A stretch of 30,175 nt of DNA from a virus: positions 6,858 through 37,032 of the IMG/VR virus record IMGVR_UViG_3300030103_003412; one strand, written 5' to 3'. Shown here piece by piece: positions 18,101 through 25,952 of this stretch (position 1 is the first letter of the stretch; each line of letters starts with the position of its first letter). Under the pieces are notes generated by a model. It did no database searches. It was not told the origin of the DNA and worked only from the letters and a program-made list of their open reading frames with translations. The position numbers and the translations under genes are program-made.

Positions 18101-21100
18101 CTAACGACGCTATAGCATATATATACGGTAAGCTAGATGGTATTATAAGAAATAAAATAACATCTAAAATGCGTGATCTACCAGGTTTTAGCGAAGAAGA
18201 TTTTATACAAACAACTTATACAGAACTAATACCTCATATTAGAAACTTTATTCCAGCGCAATATAACGAAGATGGTAGTAGAAAACTTGATGGTAGTGGA
18301 GAACTAATAGGTAATGATAATCTTTGGGCTTGGATAACAAATCAAATAAAAAATAAAGCTTTAGAAGCGTTAAAAGGCCCTGATGTAACTAAAACAACTT
18401 TTGAAACTAGCATACAAGACGAGGGTAGTTTTATAAATGATATAGAGTCAGAAGCTTATGTAGATATAGAACTTGCTATAGAAGAAGATGTTACATATAG
18501 TGGTTTAAGAAATATACTAAAAATACAAAGAGGCAGCAAACTTCATAAAAAAATAATAGAAGGTATTAAAAAACTAATACCATTAGAAGTTAAAAATATA
18601 AATTCACCTAAGTTTAAAAACGCTATTAGAAAATATTTTAGAGATTATTTATTTGACGACATAAAAAAGATTATAGGTGGTACAGCTACAAAAGACGCTT
18701 ACAAAAACTTTATAACTAATAACGCAGAGGCATTATATAATATATTTCCACAAAAAGTATTTAATAAATCTTTTCAAGATTTTATAGTAGAAACTGAAAC
18801 TAACATACCTCCAACTAGAGTTGATGAGCTTATTAAAGAAGGTAAATTACCAAAAACAACTCCAAGAGACTCTGGGCCTTCATTGTTTGGAAAACTACCT
18901 TGGAACGAAGACACAGAGCAAAAATGGATAGATAACTTTTTAAACCCTGTAAAAGGTAGACCAGCTTCAAAACAAAATAGTTTAATAGAATTACTTAGTT
19001 ATACGCTAGGTGTTGACGCTACAATGGAAGTTATTAATACTGAAGAGTTTATGAACAAGTATAACTTATCGGAGGTTGTAATTGCTACTATAGGTATGAA
19101 AATAGATAGAGGAGCTAATGTTAAGTTTAGTGATACGTCTGGTGAGGTAAATCTTAATGAAAATAACTTTACAGATAAAGACGCTAAAGATGCTACTGAT
19201 ATGGTTAGATACATTGGCCAAGAGTATGACTTTGATGAGTTAGATACTGTAGATTTATCTAGTATGTTAAAAGCTGAGTTTCCTGAAGCTAATGAAGATG
19301 TTATTGCGCTAGTAACTGTTTTAGCTGATAAGGGTACTATAGAAAACATGCAAGGCGTAATGTTTAAAAAAGGTATACAGTTGTCTAAATTTATTGATAA
19401 AAAAGATAAAGATCAAATAAAAGAAGACGGTAACATTAGATACAATAAAACAGCTAAAGATAAAATAAATGATGCTGCTAATATTGTAGCTCCTAAACTT
19501 GGACCTGACATAATGAATTTATTAGGTTATGATATATTTGGTTATATTAGTAGAGTATTAGATGCTGCTAGAAGAAAGAAAAATCCAGAGTACGAATATG
19601 ACAAGACGCAACCGCAGTATAAAGAAGACGATGCGGGTAATGAAATATCTGGTCCTTATTATGACGCTTTAGAAGCTTTGAAATTAAAAGTTAAAAATTC
19701 AAAAGTAAAACTTCCAGAAGGTATAGTGCTTGAAGATTTACGTTTAATGAATAAAAAGTTTCCTTTATTTAAAAAAATAGAGAAAATACTTTTTGATGGC
19801 GAAACAACCGGTGAGTTTAATACTAACGTTGAGTGGAAGAAAAATGAAATATCTAAATTAACTGATGAAATAAACGCGGCTGGCGAGGCTAATATTAAGC
19901 TAGCTAAATTTATAGCAAAAGAAATAATTAAAAGTAACAAGATAGATGTTCCTACAGCAATACACATATTTCAATTACAAACAAACGCTGTAAGTGGTTT
20001 TAGAGCATTAACTACTTTAGACCTCATAACTATACTAGAAGGCTCGCAAAAACCTGGTAAAAACCACCCGTACTATAAAAAAGAATATAAAAAAGCTAAA
20101 AACGCTACAAATAAAAAAGGCGAAAAGAAGTACAAAACAAAAAAAGAAATTGAAGATGCTGCTATAAAAGCTTTAGAAACAAAAGGTGAGCACGCAGCAG
20201 CTAATGCTAATACTATGTTAAAACTAGCTGAATTAAAAGCTAGATACATGAAAGATAAAAATATAAACTTAGATTTAGAGCTAGAAAAAATATTTCAAGG
20301 TCATGGCCAGATACATGGTACTAAAGGGACGTTTGCTGATTTAGATAAGTTTGGTACAACTAATGTTGCTGACTGGCTTAGAGGTATGTTAGATCCATCT
20401 AGAAAAGACATGTTTAGTCCAGATGGAAAAACATCTGAAGAAGTTATTATTGAAAAGCAAGTAACAAAAGAAATAAACGAACGTACAGCAGAAAACAAGT
20501 CTGAAGTAATAGAAAAAACTTCAACTACATCTTTTTCTACTACAGAGCTAAATGATACTTTCAACCAAATGCTTGAAGAAAACGAAGGTGTTAAAAAACA
20601 CGCTAAGTATTCTGATGCTAAAGCTAGAATATTAGGTAGTAAAGTTGTTAAGTTTTGGGATTATATATATCCACCTTCAGCTTATGACTTAGAATTATTT
20701 TTATATAGAATTTTAGGTAAAGGCAATAAAGGTGAATTAGATTTAGCTTTTTTCAAAAAAGCTTTATTAGATCCGTATAACGAAGCTTACACTAACATAC
20801 AGAGAGAAGCTCAACGTGTTAAAAAAGAATATAGAAGTCTTATAGAAAAACTACCTAAAGTTAGAAAAAACTTAAAGAAAACAGTTCCTGGAACTAAATT
20901 TACTTATGATCAAGCTGTAAGAGTTGCTATTTGGATAGACAAAGGTATTGATATGCAAGAAATGGGTCTGTCAAAGGCAGATCAAAAAGCTTTGTTAAAA
21001 GCCGTAAATAGCGATAAAGAATTAATTACATTTAAAGAAGCTCTTAAAAATTTATCAAGAGATAAAGAAGGTTATCCTAATCCAACTAACTACTGGACTG

Positions 21101-22800
21101 TTGAAACTATAGCTAATGATATAGCGATTGGTATTAACTCTATTAGTAGGGCAAAATTTTTAGCTGAATGGAAGGAAAATATAAAAGCTATATTTAGTAA
21201 AGATAATTTAAATAAACTAAGAGCTATATATGGTGATGATTATGTGGAAGCACTAGAAGACATGCTATACAGAATGGAGTATGGTAGAGGTAAACAAAGT
21301 ACTAACAGGATAGAAAGAAACTGGAATAATTGGGTTAATAACTCTGTTGGTGCTATAATGTTCTTTAATTTTAGATCTGCCGTGCTACAAACTATATCTG
21401 CTTTAAACTATGTTGACTTTGAAGATAATACTCCGCATAAAGCAGCGTTAGCATTTGCTAATTTTCCACAATTTATTAAAGATGTTGTGTTTATATTTAA
21501 CTCGGACTTTTCATTAGAAAGAAGAGGTGGTAACAGAAGAACTATAAACGAAGCTGAACTTACAGAATATCTAAGAGGTAAAGAAAATAAAGCAAAAGCA
21601 ATTATAGCTTATTTATTAGAAAAAGGTTTTACGCCTACACAAATAGCTGATAGTCTTGCAATAGCACTTGGTGGTGCTACTTTTTATAGAAATAAAATAA
21701 ACAAATATATAAAAGAAGCTTTAAGCGAGCAAGAGGCTAAAAAACGAGCTTTTAAAGACTTTTTAGATAAAACAGAAAAAGGACAACAGTCATCAAGACC
21801 AGATCTAATATCGCAGCAACAAGCTGGTGGTTTAGGTAGGTTAATATTAGCTTTTAAAAATACACCTATGCAATATAATAGGTTGATGATAAAAGCTATA
21901 CTAGATTTAAAAAATGGACGTGGTAAAGCTTCGTCTAACGTTGCTAAAATAACTTATTATGCTTTTGTACAAAACGTTATATTTAACACGTTACAGACAG
22001 CTTTATTCGCCGCGCTTGGTGATGAAGAAGAGTGGGACACTAGAAAAGAAAGAGTAGCTAACGGTATGATAGATTCTATATTAAACGGTATGGGATTAAC
22101 TGGTGCTGTTGCTGTTACTATTAAAAATGGTTTTTTAAGATATAGAAGAGAAAAGGCTAGAGGTTGGAACGCTGACCATACTAGAACTATAATTGAGTTT
22201 GCTAACCTATCACCTACAATTGGTAGTAAGCTTAGAAAACTATATTCATCTATAAGAACAGAGCAGTTAAATCAAGATGCTATAGAAGCTATGGGCTTTA
22301 ATATTGAAAACCCTGCTTTTAATTCTTTAGCTAATTTAGTTTCAGCAGTTACAAACGTGCCGCTTGACAGAGCTGTTTCAATATCACAAAACTTAGTTCT
22401 TGCTTCAAAAGATGAAACAGAGTTTTGGGATAGCTTAATGTTAGTTTTAGGTTGGCAACCTTGGGATGTTGGTATAGAACAAACTAGTAGAAAAGTACAA
22501 AGAGAAGAAAAAGAAAGAAAAAGAGAAGAAAAGAAAGAGCAAAAGAAACTAGAAAAACAAAAACAAAAAGAAGAAGAAGGTAAGAAAAAGCAAGAGCAAG
22601 AAAAGAAAGAAGGTAAAAAAATTACTTGTATTAAATGTAAAAATCCTGTTATACCTGGTAGTAAATACTGTACTGTTCACGAGCCAAAGAAAGAAAGAGC
22701 GGATGGTAAAGAAGTGCAGTGTAAAAAAATTAAAAAAGATGGTAAAAGATGTGGCATGAAAACAAAGAACAAAAGCGGACTTTGTTATTACCACGATTAG
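15145..22800 (+). CDS. Giant multidomain virion protein: metallopeptidase motif, sigma-like segment, zinc knuckles
   Basis: 2551 residues, about a quarter of the window. Seen in order: an acidic Ser/Thr/Glu-rich N-terminus (1-220); a Gly/Ala-rich hydrophobic region (about 405-580) with candidate membrane-interacting helices; helical coiled-coil stretches (580-790); HEVAH at 820-824 with Glu879/Glu880 as possible third zinc ligand, the gluzincin layout found in phage polyvalent proteins; a segment resembling sigma-70 region 2 at about 973-1080 (EEDFIQTTYTELIPHIRNF, then NLWAWITNQIKNKALEAL); further helical domains; a large C-terminal domain (about 1815-2300, with SVGAIMFFNFRSAVLQTISA and LILAFKNTPMQYNRLMIKA) that I recall as widespread in giant proteins of marine phages; a Lys/Glu coiled coil (2453-2492); and two zinc knuckles (C2495, C2498, C2509, H2512 and C2526, C2536, C2547, H2550). 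Likely packaged and ejected with DNA. No polymerase DxDxD motif was found. Confidence 0.68.
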   Translation: MEELKIIVAKAQAAGESEETIKTIIEAYKASNPAQFQSPVVGKTNGSQKTDVTVEPQTVSKDTVSTSESTSSESQKISDTWVDAEGNPVTFEYPEVKITGDTKEEEIPEIQEKNKKSIVDAIKDVNIYKGYTLRDLFGKDEEEEKEIVEEQKPLDISTIEAETATTAVPEPIIPEVTEEEYVPNYFFNETTGKVESDRPTAEDMPKILDILKEDEKSMPEPKPELATTFAGDAITLAGDVAGGLKKISKMAINLYNSPEERKETIDQVGIMKDNFDNNMVHWMQSLYIDTATLLEKSLINLSPYTSGRTGITAMDALVTGKKHGEAVWFGPKGQLLPVNDKTLTNKEKAEQGYELIYKESGVRVGDHYRNHIMDKYQYLLEVEALKKQTNVSVSLGYKENDPSKFFGGIINAFWSFGETMAPAIATWGWSLIPQITAPMFTSYNREKAKRLYPNLTEAEAISELIRNDQQDVVVPNLLGIFAGSLERVGYKGVMNAMRLNRGTFSSTVGAIIFGGQREGFTEWNQTGIETLNEAIAQGKSLTEAFSMAWAKMAGPEGLEAYLQGMLAGTGVSGLGNLAHRALRSDVATIKDFNTHVRTMSDLQVKINQEPNKSNRDRLQKRLDASKLEIIKIINKTSKIKSYLTEAEQQDLDLLMQEYDGVKAAYNQEYSDAFKGVLGFAKDQGITLEQALQENYPKLYDNWLNTSKELNDQAKRILDDIDVIRKRGNERLIDAGVENAKGVITEDGVEVFETEQQLQDYLDDPANQDIFEKERKRREMSLTDLKNLYKKSDGWYVRSQDKVYVNKPRAIEVGAVSVVEHEVAHYLFNKKLYVGGELTQKGKETLNNFINALPISVFKDITDKLSSSKAYILSDPNIKEEYMNFYIDGLRNGSYKPNKRALNILGDDVLGLLKANGYDLNIKFNNIQDIINWATSYVDNIRNGKIVTNKREPETTATNVSLSLTELEEPVKKLGRTNQDAWNNGGANDAIAYIYGKLDGIIRNKITSKMRDLPGFSEEDFIQTTYTELIPHIRNFIPAQYNEDGSRKLDGSGELIGNDNLWAWITNQIKNKALEALKGPDVTKTTFETSIQDEGSFINDIESEAYVDIELAIEEDVTYSGLRNILKIQRGSKLHKKIIEGIKKLIPLEVKNINSPKFKNAIRKYFRDYLFDDIKKIIGGTATKDAYKNFITNNAEALYNIFPQKVFNKSFQDFIVETETNIPPTRVDELIKEGKLPKTTPRDSGPSLFGKLPWNEDTEQKWIDNFLNPVKGRPASKQNSLIELLSYTLGVDATMEVINTEEFMNKYNLSEVVIATIGMKIDRGANVKFSDTSGEVNLNENNFTDKDAKDATDMVRYIGQEYDFDELDTVDLSSMLKAEFPEANEDVIALVTVLADKGTIENMQGVMFKKGIQLSKFIDKKDKDQIKEDGNIRYNKTAKDKINDAANIVAPKLGPDIMNLLGYDIFGYISRVLDAARRKKNPEYEYDKTQPQYKEDDAGNEISGPYYDALEALKLKVKNSKVKLPEGIVLEDLRLMNKKFPLFKKIEKILFDGETTGEFNTNVEWKKNEISKLTDEINAAGEANIKLAKFIAKEIIKSNKIDVPTAIHIFQLQTNAVSGFRALTTLDLITILEGSQKPGKNHPYYKKEYKKAKNATNKKGEKKYKTKKEIEDAAIKALETKGEHAAANANTMLKLAELKARYMKDKNINLDLELEKIFQGHGQIHGTKGTFADLDKFGTTNVADWLRGMLDPSRKDMFSPDGKTSEEVIIEKQVTKEINERTAENKSEVIEKTSTTSFSTTELNDTFNQMLEENEGVKKHAKYSDAKARILGSKVVKFWDYIYPPSAYDLELFLYRILGKGNKGELDLAFFKKALLDPYNEAYTNIQREAQRVKKEYRSLIEKLPKVRKNLKKTVPGTKFTYDQAVRVAIWIDKGIDMQEMGLSKADQKALLKAVNSDKELITFKEALKNLSRDKEGYPNPTNYWTVETIANDIAIGINSISRAKFLAEWKENIKAIFSKDNLNKLRAIYGDDYVEALEDMLYRMEYGRGKQSTNRIERNWNNWVNNSVGAIMFFNFRSAVLQTISALNYVDFEDNTPHKAALAFANFPQFIKDVVFIFNSDFSLERRGGNRRTINEAELTEYLRGKENKAKAIIAYLLEKGFTPTQIADSLAIALGGATFYRNKINKYIKEALSEQEAKKRAFKDFLDKTEKGQQSSRPDLISQQQAGGLGRLILAFKNTPMQYNRLMIKAILDLKNGRGKASSNVAKITYYAFVQNVIFNTLQTALFAALGDEEEWDTRKERVANGMIDSILNGMGLTGAVAVTIKNGFLRYRREKARGWNADHTRTIIEFANLSPTIGSKLRKLYSSIRTEQLNQDAIEAMGFNIENPAFNSLANLVSAVTNVPLDRAVSISQNLVLASKDETEFWDSLMLVLGWQPWDVGIEQTSRKVQREEKERKREEKKEQKKLEKQKQKEEEGKKKQEQEKKEGKKITCIKCKNPVIPGSKYCTVHEPKKERADGKEVQCKKIKKDGKRCGMKTKNKSGLCYYHD

Positions 22801-22834
22801 TTAAAGAATTAAAAAAATAAGTGACTATATAAAA

Positions 22835-23917
22835 ATGGTGAAAAGATTAATAATAGCGTTGTTACTAGTGTGTAACTTTGTAACAGCGCAAACATTTGAT
22901 AAAGAAGAGCTTAGAAAATTATTAAAGTTTTCTACGTTTTATGCCGCTGTAAACGGTGGAACATCGTTATCTGATGTTGATGTATTTTCTGTAGATAACG
23001 GGCTTTCTACACAAACTATTTCAACTCCTTATGATTACAATTTTACTATAGGTTTACGTAAGATAGCAAGATTTGGTTATGAAAACAAAGCACAAACGTT
23101 TTATGATGGTACGGAATCTAATTATAGTGATGCGGCCACTGTTGGTAAAGTAAAAGGAGTTGAATATTTATTTGAAGTAGATTATAAAAGACAAGAAGGT
23201 GTTAACTATATGGATCAACATCATTTTATTAGATTTAGTTCTGATGATGGTTGTCCTGATGAGTTATGCGTAAACTTTTTTGCTTTAAAGTTTGAATACC
23301 TTGAAGATGGTTTTGCTGATATAAAATATTTTGAAGCATCAGAAAGGTATAGACACAGAGATGGTAAGAACTTATCTTGGAATATAGGTTTAACACATCG
23401 TTTAGCAGAGCCTTATGGTTACGATCCTTTAGCTGAGTGGATTCTTGATAACGGTAATATTCACTACACTTATTTAGCTTTGCAAGAAGGTTACAATGTA
23501 GATGTTGCTAATAGCGAATATAAAGATCCAAGCGGTAACGTTGTTGCTACTAGCGCTGAAGTTTGGGAAGCGGTTGTTATACCTACTGTTTTATCTGATT
23601 ACACTGAAAAGAAAAGAAACGAATTAAGCAAAATAATACAACACTCGTTAGTTGTAGGTTTTGATTATTATAAATATTCTAAAAAAACTTGGTTACACGC
23701 TTGGGCTAGTTTAATGCCTTGGCATTATAACGATGGTGACGAATTTAGTTATCACAATTACATTGAAGATGATCAATGGTACGATTACTCAGGTGGATTA
23801 ATTTACGGAATAAAAGTAAACAAGCAGTTAGGATACTTCGTAGAAGGAAAATATAATAAGTACTGGAATAGAGAGTGGTACGATTTTAAACTAGGATTAA
23901 ATTATACAATTTTTTAA
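22835..23917 (+). CDS. Exported outer-membrane beta-barrel protein
   Basis: 360 residues. The first 19 form a classical Sec signal peptide: VKR, then the hydrophobic core LIIALLLVCNFV, then a TAQ cleavage site before TFDKEE. The mature chain is rich in Tyr, Phe, Trp, Asp and Gly with alternating beta patterns (DYNFTIGLRKIARFGYENKA; GVEYLFEVDYKRQEG; LSWNIGLTHRLAEPYGYDPL; GGLIYGIKVNKQLGYFVEGK), and it ends FKLGLNYTIF. The terminal Phe with alternating hydrophobics is the expected BAM-recognition strand. It should therefore fold in the host outer membrane, not in the virion. It starts 34 bases after the giant virion gene and is followed after 1 base by a membrane protein. Possible jobs are blocking superinfection, altering the receptor, or assisting release. 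None can be fixed from sequence. Confidence 0.7.
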   Translation: MVKRLIIALLLVCNFVTAQTFDKEELRKLLKFSTFYAAVNGGTSLSDVDVFSVDNGLSTQTISTPYDYNFTIGLRKIARFGYENKAQTFYDGTESNYSDAATVGKVKGVEYLFEVDYKRQEGVNYMDQHHFIRFSSDDGCPDELCVNFFALKFEYLEDGFADIKYFEASERYRHRDGKNLSWNIGLTHRLAEPYGYDPLAEWILDNGNIHYTYLALQEGYNVDVANSEYKDPSGNVVATSAEVWEAVVIPTVLSDYTEKKRNELSKIIQHSLVVGFDYYKYSKKTWLHAWASLMPWHYNDGDEFSYHNYIEDDQWYDYSGGLIYGIKVNKQLGYFVEGKYNKYWNREWYDFKLGLNYTIF

Positions 23918-23918
23918 C

Positions 23919-24200
23919 ATGGCAAAAGAATTAAATGAAAACACTAGCTTTAAAGTTAGTATACAAACTTTAATAGGCATAGGTTTTGCTATGGCTACTA
24001 TTATTGGTATGTGGTTTGCTTTACAAGCAGATATAGCAGAAGCAAAAACACTACCAGCTCCGCCAGACCCAGAAGTAACACGCATGGAGTTTGATATGAA
24101 AGATCAAATGATACGTAACACTATCATGACTACTCAAGAAGACGTTAAAGAAATTAAAGAATCTCTAGAAAAAATAGAAGATAAATTATATAATAGATAA
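23919..24200 (+). CDS. Small single-pass membrane protein with coiled-coil tail
   Basis: 93 residues. A polar N-terminus (AKELNENTSFKVS) is followed by one hydrophobic helix at about 15-36 (QTLIGIGFAMATIIGMWFAL), a Pro-rich joint (LPAPPDPEV, 45-53) and a charged coiled-coil tail (EDVKEIKESLEKIEDKL). No signal-peptidase or lipobox site is seen. Topology with the tail outside the cytoplasm would resemble an inner-membrane spanin; the small size and single helix also allow a holin-like or membrane-anchor role. No endolysin lies in the window to anchor a lysis assignment. The stop overlaps the next start by one base (TAATG), which points to translational coupling with the thioredoxin-like gene. 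Confidence 0.6.
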   Translation: MAKELNENTSFKVSIQTLIGIGFAMATIIGMWFALQADIAEAKTLPAPPDPEVTRMEFDMKDQMIRNTIMTTQEDVKEIKESLEKIEDKLYNR

Positions 24201-24559
24201 TGAAAGAACAAGATATAGCTTGGCCACAATACATTGTTTATATATTAGTAATGTTAATGGTTTTTTTTGCAAGCACAGCTTTTGGTCAAATAACAGCAAC
24301 TCACTTTAATGCTGGTTGGAATGAGTCTAACAATGTGCCTTGGTTTATGGATTTAGATTGCAAAACAAAAGGTCTTACTGATATAGCTAAAAACCCAGAT
24401 GAAGGTAAAGAACACAAAATAGCAGTTGTGCCAACTATTATAATATTTAAAGATGGTGAAGAAGCTTTAAGGTTTCAAGCTGATTTAAGTTTTAAAATGG
24501 TAGCGACAAAGGAAGAAGTGATGGAAGCGATAGATGAATTATTAATGAGCGATTTTTAA
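24200..24559 (+). CDS. Membrane-anchored thioredoxin-like protein lacking CxxC
   Basis: 119 residues. Residues about 11-29 are a hydrophobic anchor or uncleaved signal (YIVYILVMLMVFFASTAFG). The remainder has the thioredoxin-fold outline: strand THFNAGW, helix, strand HKIAVVPTIIIFKDGEE with the hallmark cis-proline (P78 in VVPT), strand ALRFQADL, and a final helix (TKEEVMEAIDELL). Where thioredoxins have W-C-G-P-C this protein has W40-N41-E42-S43-N44, so both redox cysteines are missing; the only cysteine is C54. It should not act as a disulfide reductase, and a binding or structural role facing the periplasm is more likely. The start overlaps the stop of the TM protein, and the next gene follows after 2 bases. 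Confidence 0.66.
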   Translation: MKEQDIAWPQYIVYILVMLMVFFASTAFGQITATHFNAGWNESNNVPWFMDLDCKTKGLTDIAKNPDEGKEHKIAVVPTIIIFKDGEEALRFQADLSFKMVATKEEVMEAIDELLMSDF

Positions 24560-24561
24560 TT

Positions 24562-24939
24562 ATGCCAGGATCAGAAAAACAAAATAGTATGTTTAAAAAG
24601 ACAGTTAGAGGTTATCGTCAAGAAAACCACCCTTTTGCTGTTACTAGTTGTGGTAGACGTAGAAACGATGGGTCACCAATATTTCAAACTAATAAAAGAA
24701 CAAAAGGTGAAGGAAGGCATTTTAGAACAAAAGAAGAAGGGGCTGGTATGACTAAAGCTGGTGTTGAGTCTTATAAAAAACAAAATCCAGGTAGTAACTT
24801 ACAGACAGCAGTGACTACTAAGCCATCAAAATTAAAACCAGGTAGTAAAGATGCTAAACGTAGAAAGTCATTTTGTGCTAGATCAAAAGGTTGGACAGGA
24901 GAAAGAGGTAAAGAAGCTAGAGCAAGATGGAACTGTTAA
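24562..24939 (+). CDS. Small basic protein of a marine-phage family, unknown function
   Basis: 125 residues, strongly Lys/Arg/Gly rich with no hydrophobic segment. The second half reads GAGMTKAGVESYKKQNPGSN, then TTKPSKLKPGSKDAKRRKSF, CARSKGWTGERG and ARARWNC at the C-terminus. This order (GAGLT..G...Y, then KSFCAR, then R(R/W)WNC) is a pattern I recall from small proteins of unknown function in many marine phages. Cysteines at 30, 105 and 125 could bind metal or form a disulfide, but this is not established. The high charge suggests nucleic-acid binding or packaging with DNA. It is the first of a run of small basic genes. Confidence 0.6.
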   Translation: MPGSEKQNSMFKKTVRGYRQENHPFAVTSCGRRRNDGSPIFQTNKRTKGEGRHFRTKEEGAGMTKAGVESYKKQNPGSNLQTAVTTKPSKLKPGSKDAKRRKSFCARSKGWTGERGKEARARWNC

Positions 24940-24950
24940 AATAAAAAATT

Positions 24951-25214
24951 ATGGAAAAAAAACTTAAAAAAATATCTAAACAATTAAAAGGCGCTAGCAA
25001 GCTACACGCTGGACAAGCTGAAAAAATAGATTCTATGATATCAGAAGGACCTATGAAAAAAATAGATGATTTAAAGAAAAAAACTTCTCCTGCTTTAGCT
25101 AAAATTAGTGCTAGCTGTAAAGCTCAAGCAAAGAAAAAATTTAAAGTATGGCCTAGTGCTTATGCTTCAGGTTGGGGTGTACGTTGTACTAGAGGTGATT
25201 TTAAAAAGAAATAA
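24951..25214 (+). CDS. Small Lys-rich protein with WPSAYASG motif
   Basis: 87 residues, about a third Lys/Arg. The N-terminal half is helical (KKLKKISKQLKGASKLHAGQ). The C-terminal half has CKAQAKKKFKVWPSAYASGW followed by GVRCTRGDF, a Cys-x(n)-KFKV(W/Y)PSAYA-x-G pattern that recurs in short proteins of phages and large DNA viruses without known function. C56 and C79 flank the motif. Start at 24951 follows the usual AAAAAATT leader. The TAA at 25212-25214 shares its last A with the next ATG, so the two are translationally coupled. Function unknown; a nucleic-acid-binding virion component is possible from charge alone. Confidence 0.6.
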   Translation: MEKKLKKISKQLKGASKLHAGQAEKIDSMISEGPMKKIDDLKKKTSPALAKISASCKAQAKKKFKVWPSAYASGWGVRCTRGDFKKK

Positions 25215-25498
25215 TGGCTATATTTAGATCTACACCTAATAAAAAAAAGAAAACAGCAAAGTCTATAACTTGGCATGATTCAGATGCGCCAGATGCTAAA
25301 GGCAAGTTTAAAGAGTTGTCGCCACAGGCTTTAGCTAATTGGTTAATCAAAACTCGTAAAGGTAATTTATCTAAAATTATAAGTAGCTTAAATCAACAGT
25401 ATGTTTTTAATAGAGGTAAAAATCCTAGTTATGCTCGTAAAATGAAGACAACTATGAACGTAGTTAGAAAAAAATTAGGCAAAAAGAAAAATGAGTAA
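25214..25498 (+). CDS. Small basic protein of unknown function
   Basis: 94 residues, Lys/Arg/Ser/Asn rich. It has a short basic N-terminus (RSTPNKKKKTAKS), a central helix region (LSPQALANWLIKTRKGNLSK) and a basic C-terminal helix (TTMNVVRKKLGKKK). No export signal or recognisable catalytic motif. The ANWLI segment resembles the ANWFI segment of the next protein, which hints at shared ancestry or a common partner. It overlaps the previous gene by 1 base and the next by 8 bases. I do not recognise the family. Confidence 0.55.
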   Translation: MAIFRSTPNKKKKTAKSITWHDSDAPDAKGKFKELSPQALANWLIKTRKGNLSKIISSLNQQYVFNRGKNPSYARKMKTTMNVVRKKLGKKKNE

Positions 25499-25952
25499 AG
25501 CGTATAGAGGTGTTTTAAAAGCTCGTATATCTAAATTATACGGTGGAGATGTTACTATTGATAAAGCTAGAAAATTAAAAGCAAGAAAAGACGCTACGCC
25601 AAGAGATAAACAATTAGCCAACTGGTTTATTAATATGCAAACAAACAGACCTAACTCTGCTTTGACAAAACGTAAAGATCCACTAGTAGGAACTGGTAAA
25701 AAACCAAAAGGAAGTGGAAGGCGTTTATACACTGATGAAAATCCAAAAGATACTGTTAGTATAAAATTTGCAACTGTTAGCGATGCTAGAAAAACAATAG
25801 CTAAGGTTATGAATATAAACAAGCCTTATGCTAGAAAAGTACAAATACTAACTGTATTAGAACAAAGAGCTAAAGTGATGGGTAAAATGGAACAAGCAAG
25901 ATTAGCAAAAGTTGCAAAAGCTAAATTAAAAAAGCAAAATAAAAATGTTTAA
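25491..25952 (+). CDS. Small basic protein of a marine-phage family, unknown function
   Basis: 153 residues, highly basic. The N-terminal half (RGVLKARISKLYGGDVTIDK, ARKLKARKDATPRDKQLANW) is helical. The middle has KPKGSGRRLYTDENPKDTVS, followed by IKFATVSDARKTIAKVMNIN and a KPYARKVQILTVLEQRAKVM helix. The GSGRRLYTDENP-D-TV-IKF series is one I recall in short proteins of unknown function encoded by marine phages. It shares an 8-base overlap (ATGAGTAA) with the previous gene and another (ATGTTTAA) with the PAP2 gene, so expression is probably coupled. Charge again suggests nucleic-acid contact. No enzymatic motif is visible. Confidence 0.58.
   Translation: MSKAYRGVLKARISKLYGGDVTIDKARKLKARKDATPRDKQLANWFINMQTNRPNSALTKRKDPLVGTGKKPKGSGRRLYTDENPKDTVSIKFATVSDARKTIAKVMNINKPYARKVQILTVLEQRAKVMGKMEQARLAKVAKAKLKKQNKNV

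Noticed and set aside
18999-19349. Antisense open frame of 116 codons opposite the giant gene
   Set aside because: It is a mirror of a strongly coding + strand frame, is rich in Ser/Leu/Ile as expected for a shadow, and has no leader or neighbours on the - strand. The same applies to other - strand frames, such as 3284-3619, 6725-7012, 19659-19967 and 25475-25822.
15145-22800. Virion-packaged RNA polymerase, as in crAss-like phages
   Set aside because: The size would fit, but I find no DxDxD/DFDID-type catalytic motif or other two-barrel polymerase signature. The metallopeptidase motif, sigma-like segment and zinc knuckles describe it better.
23919-24200. Confident holin or spanin assignment
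   Set aside because: One TM helix and a coiled coil are compatible, but no endolysin, o-spanin lipobox or lysis-gene neighbour is present in the window.
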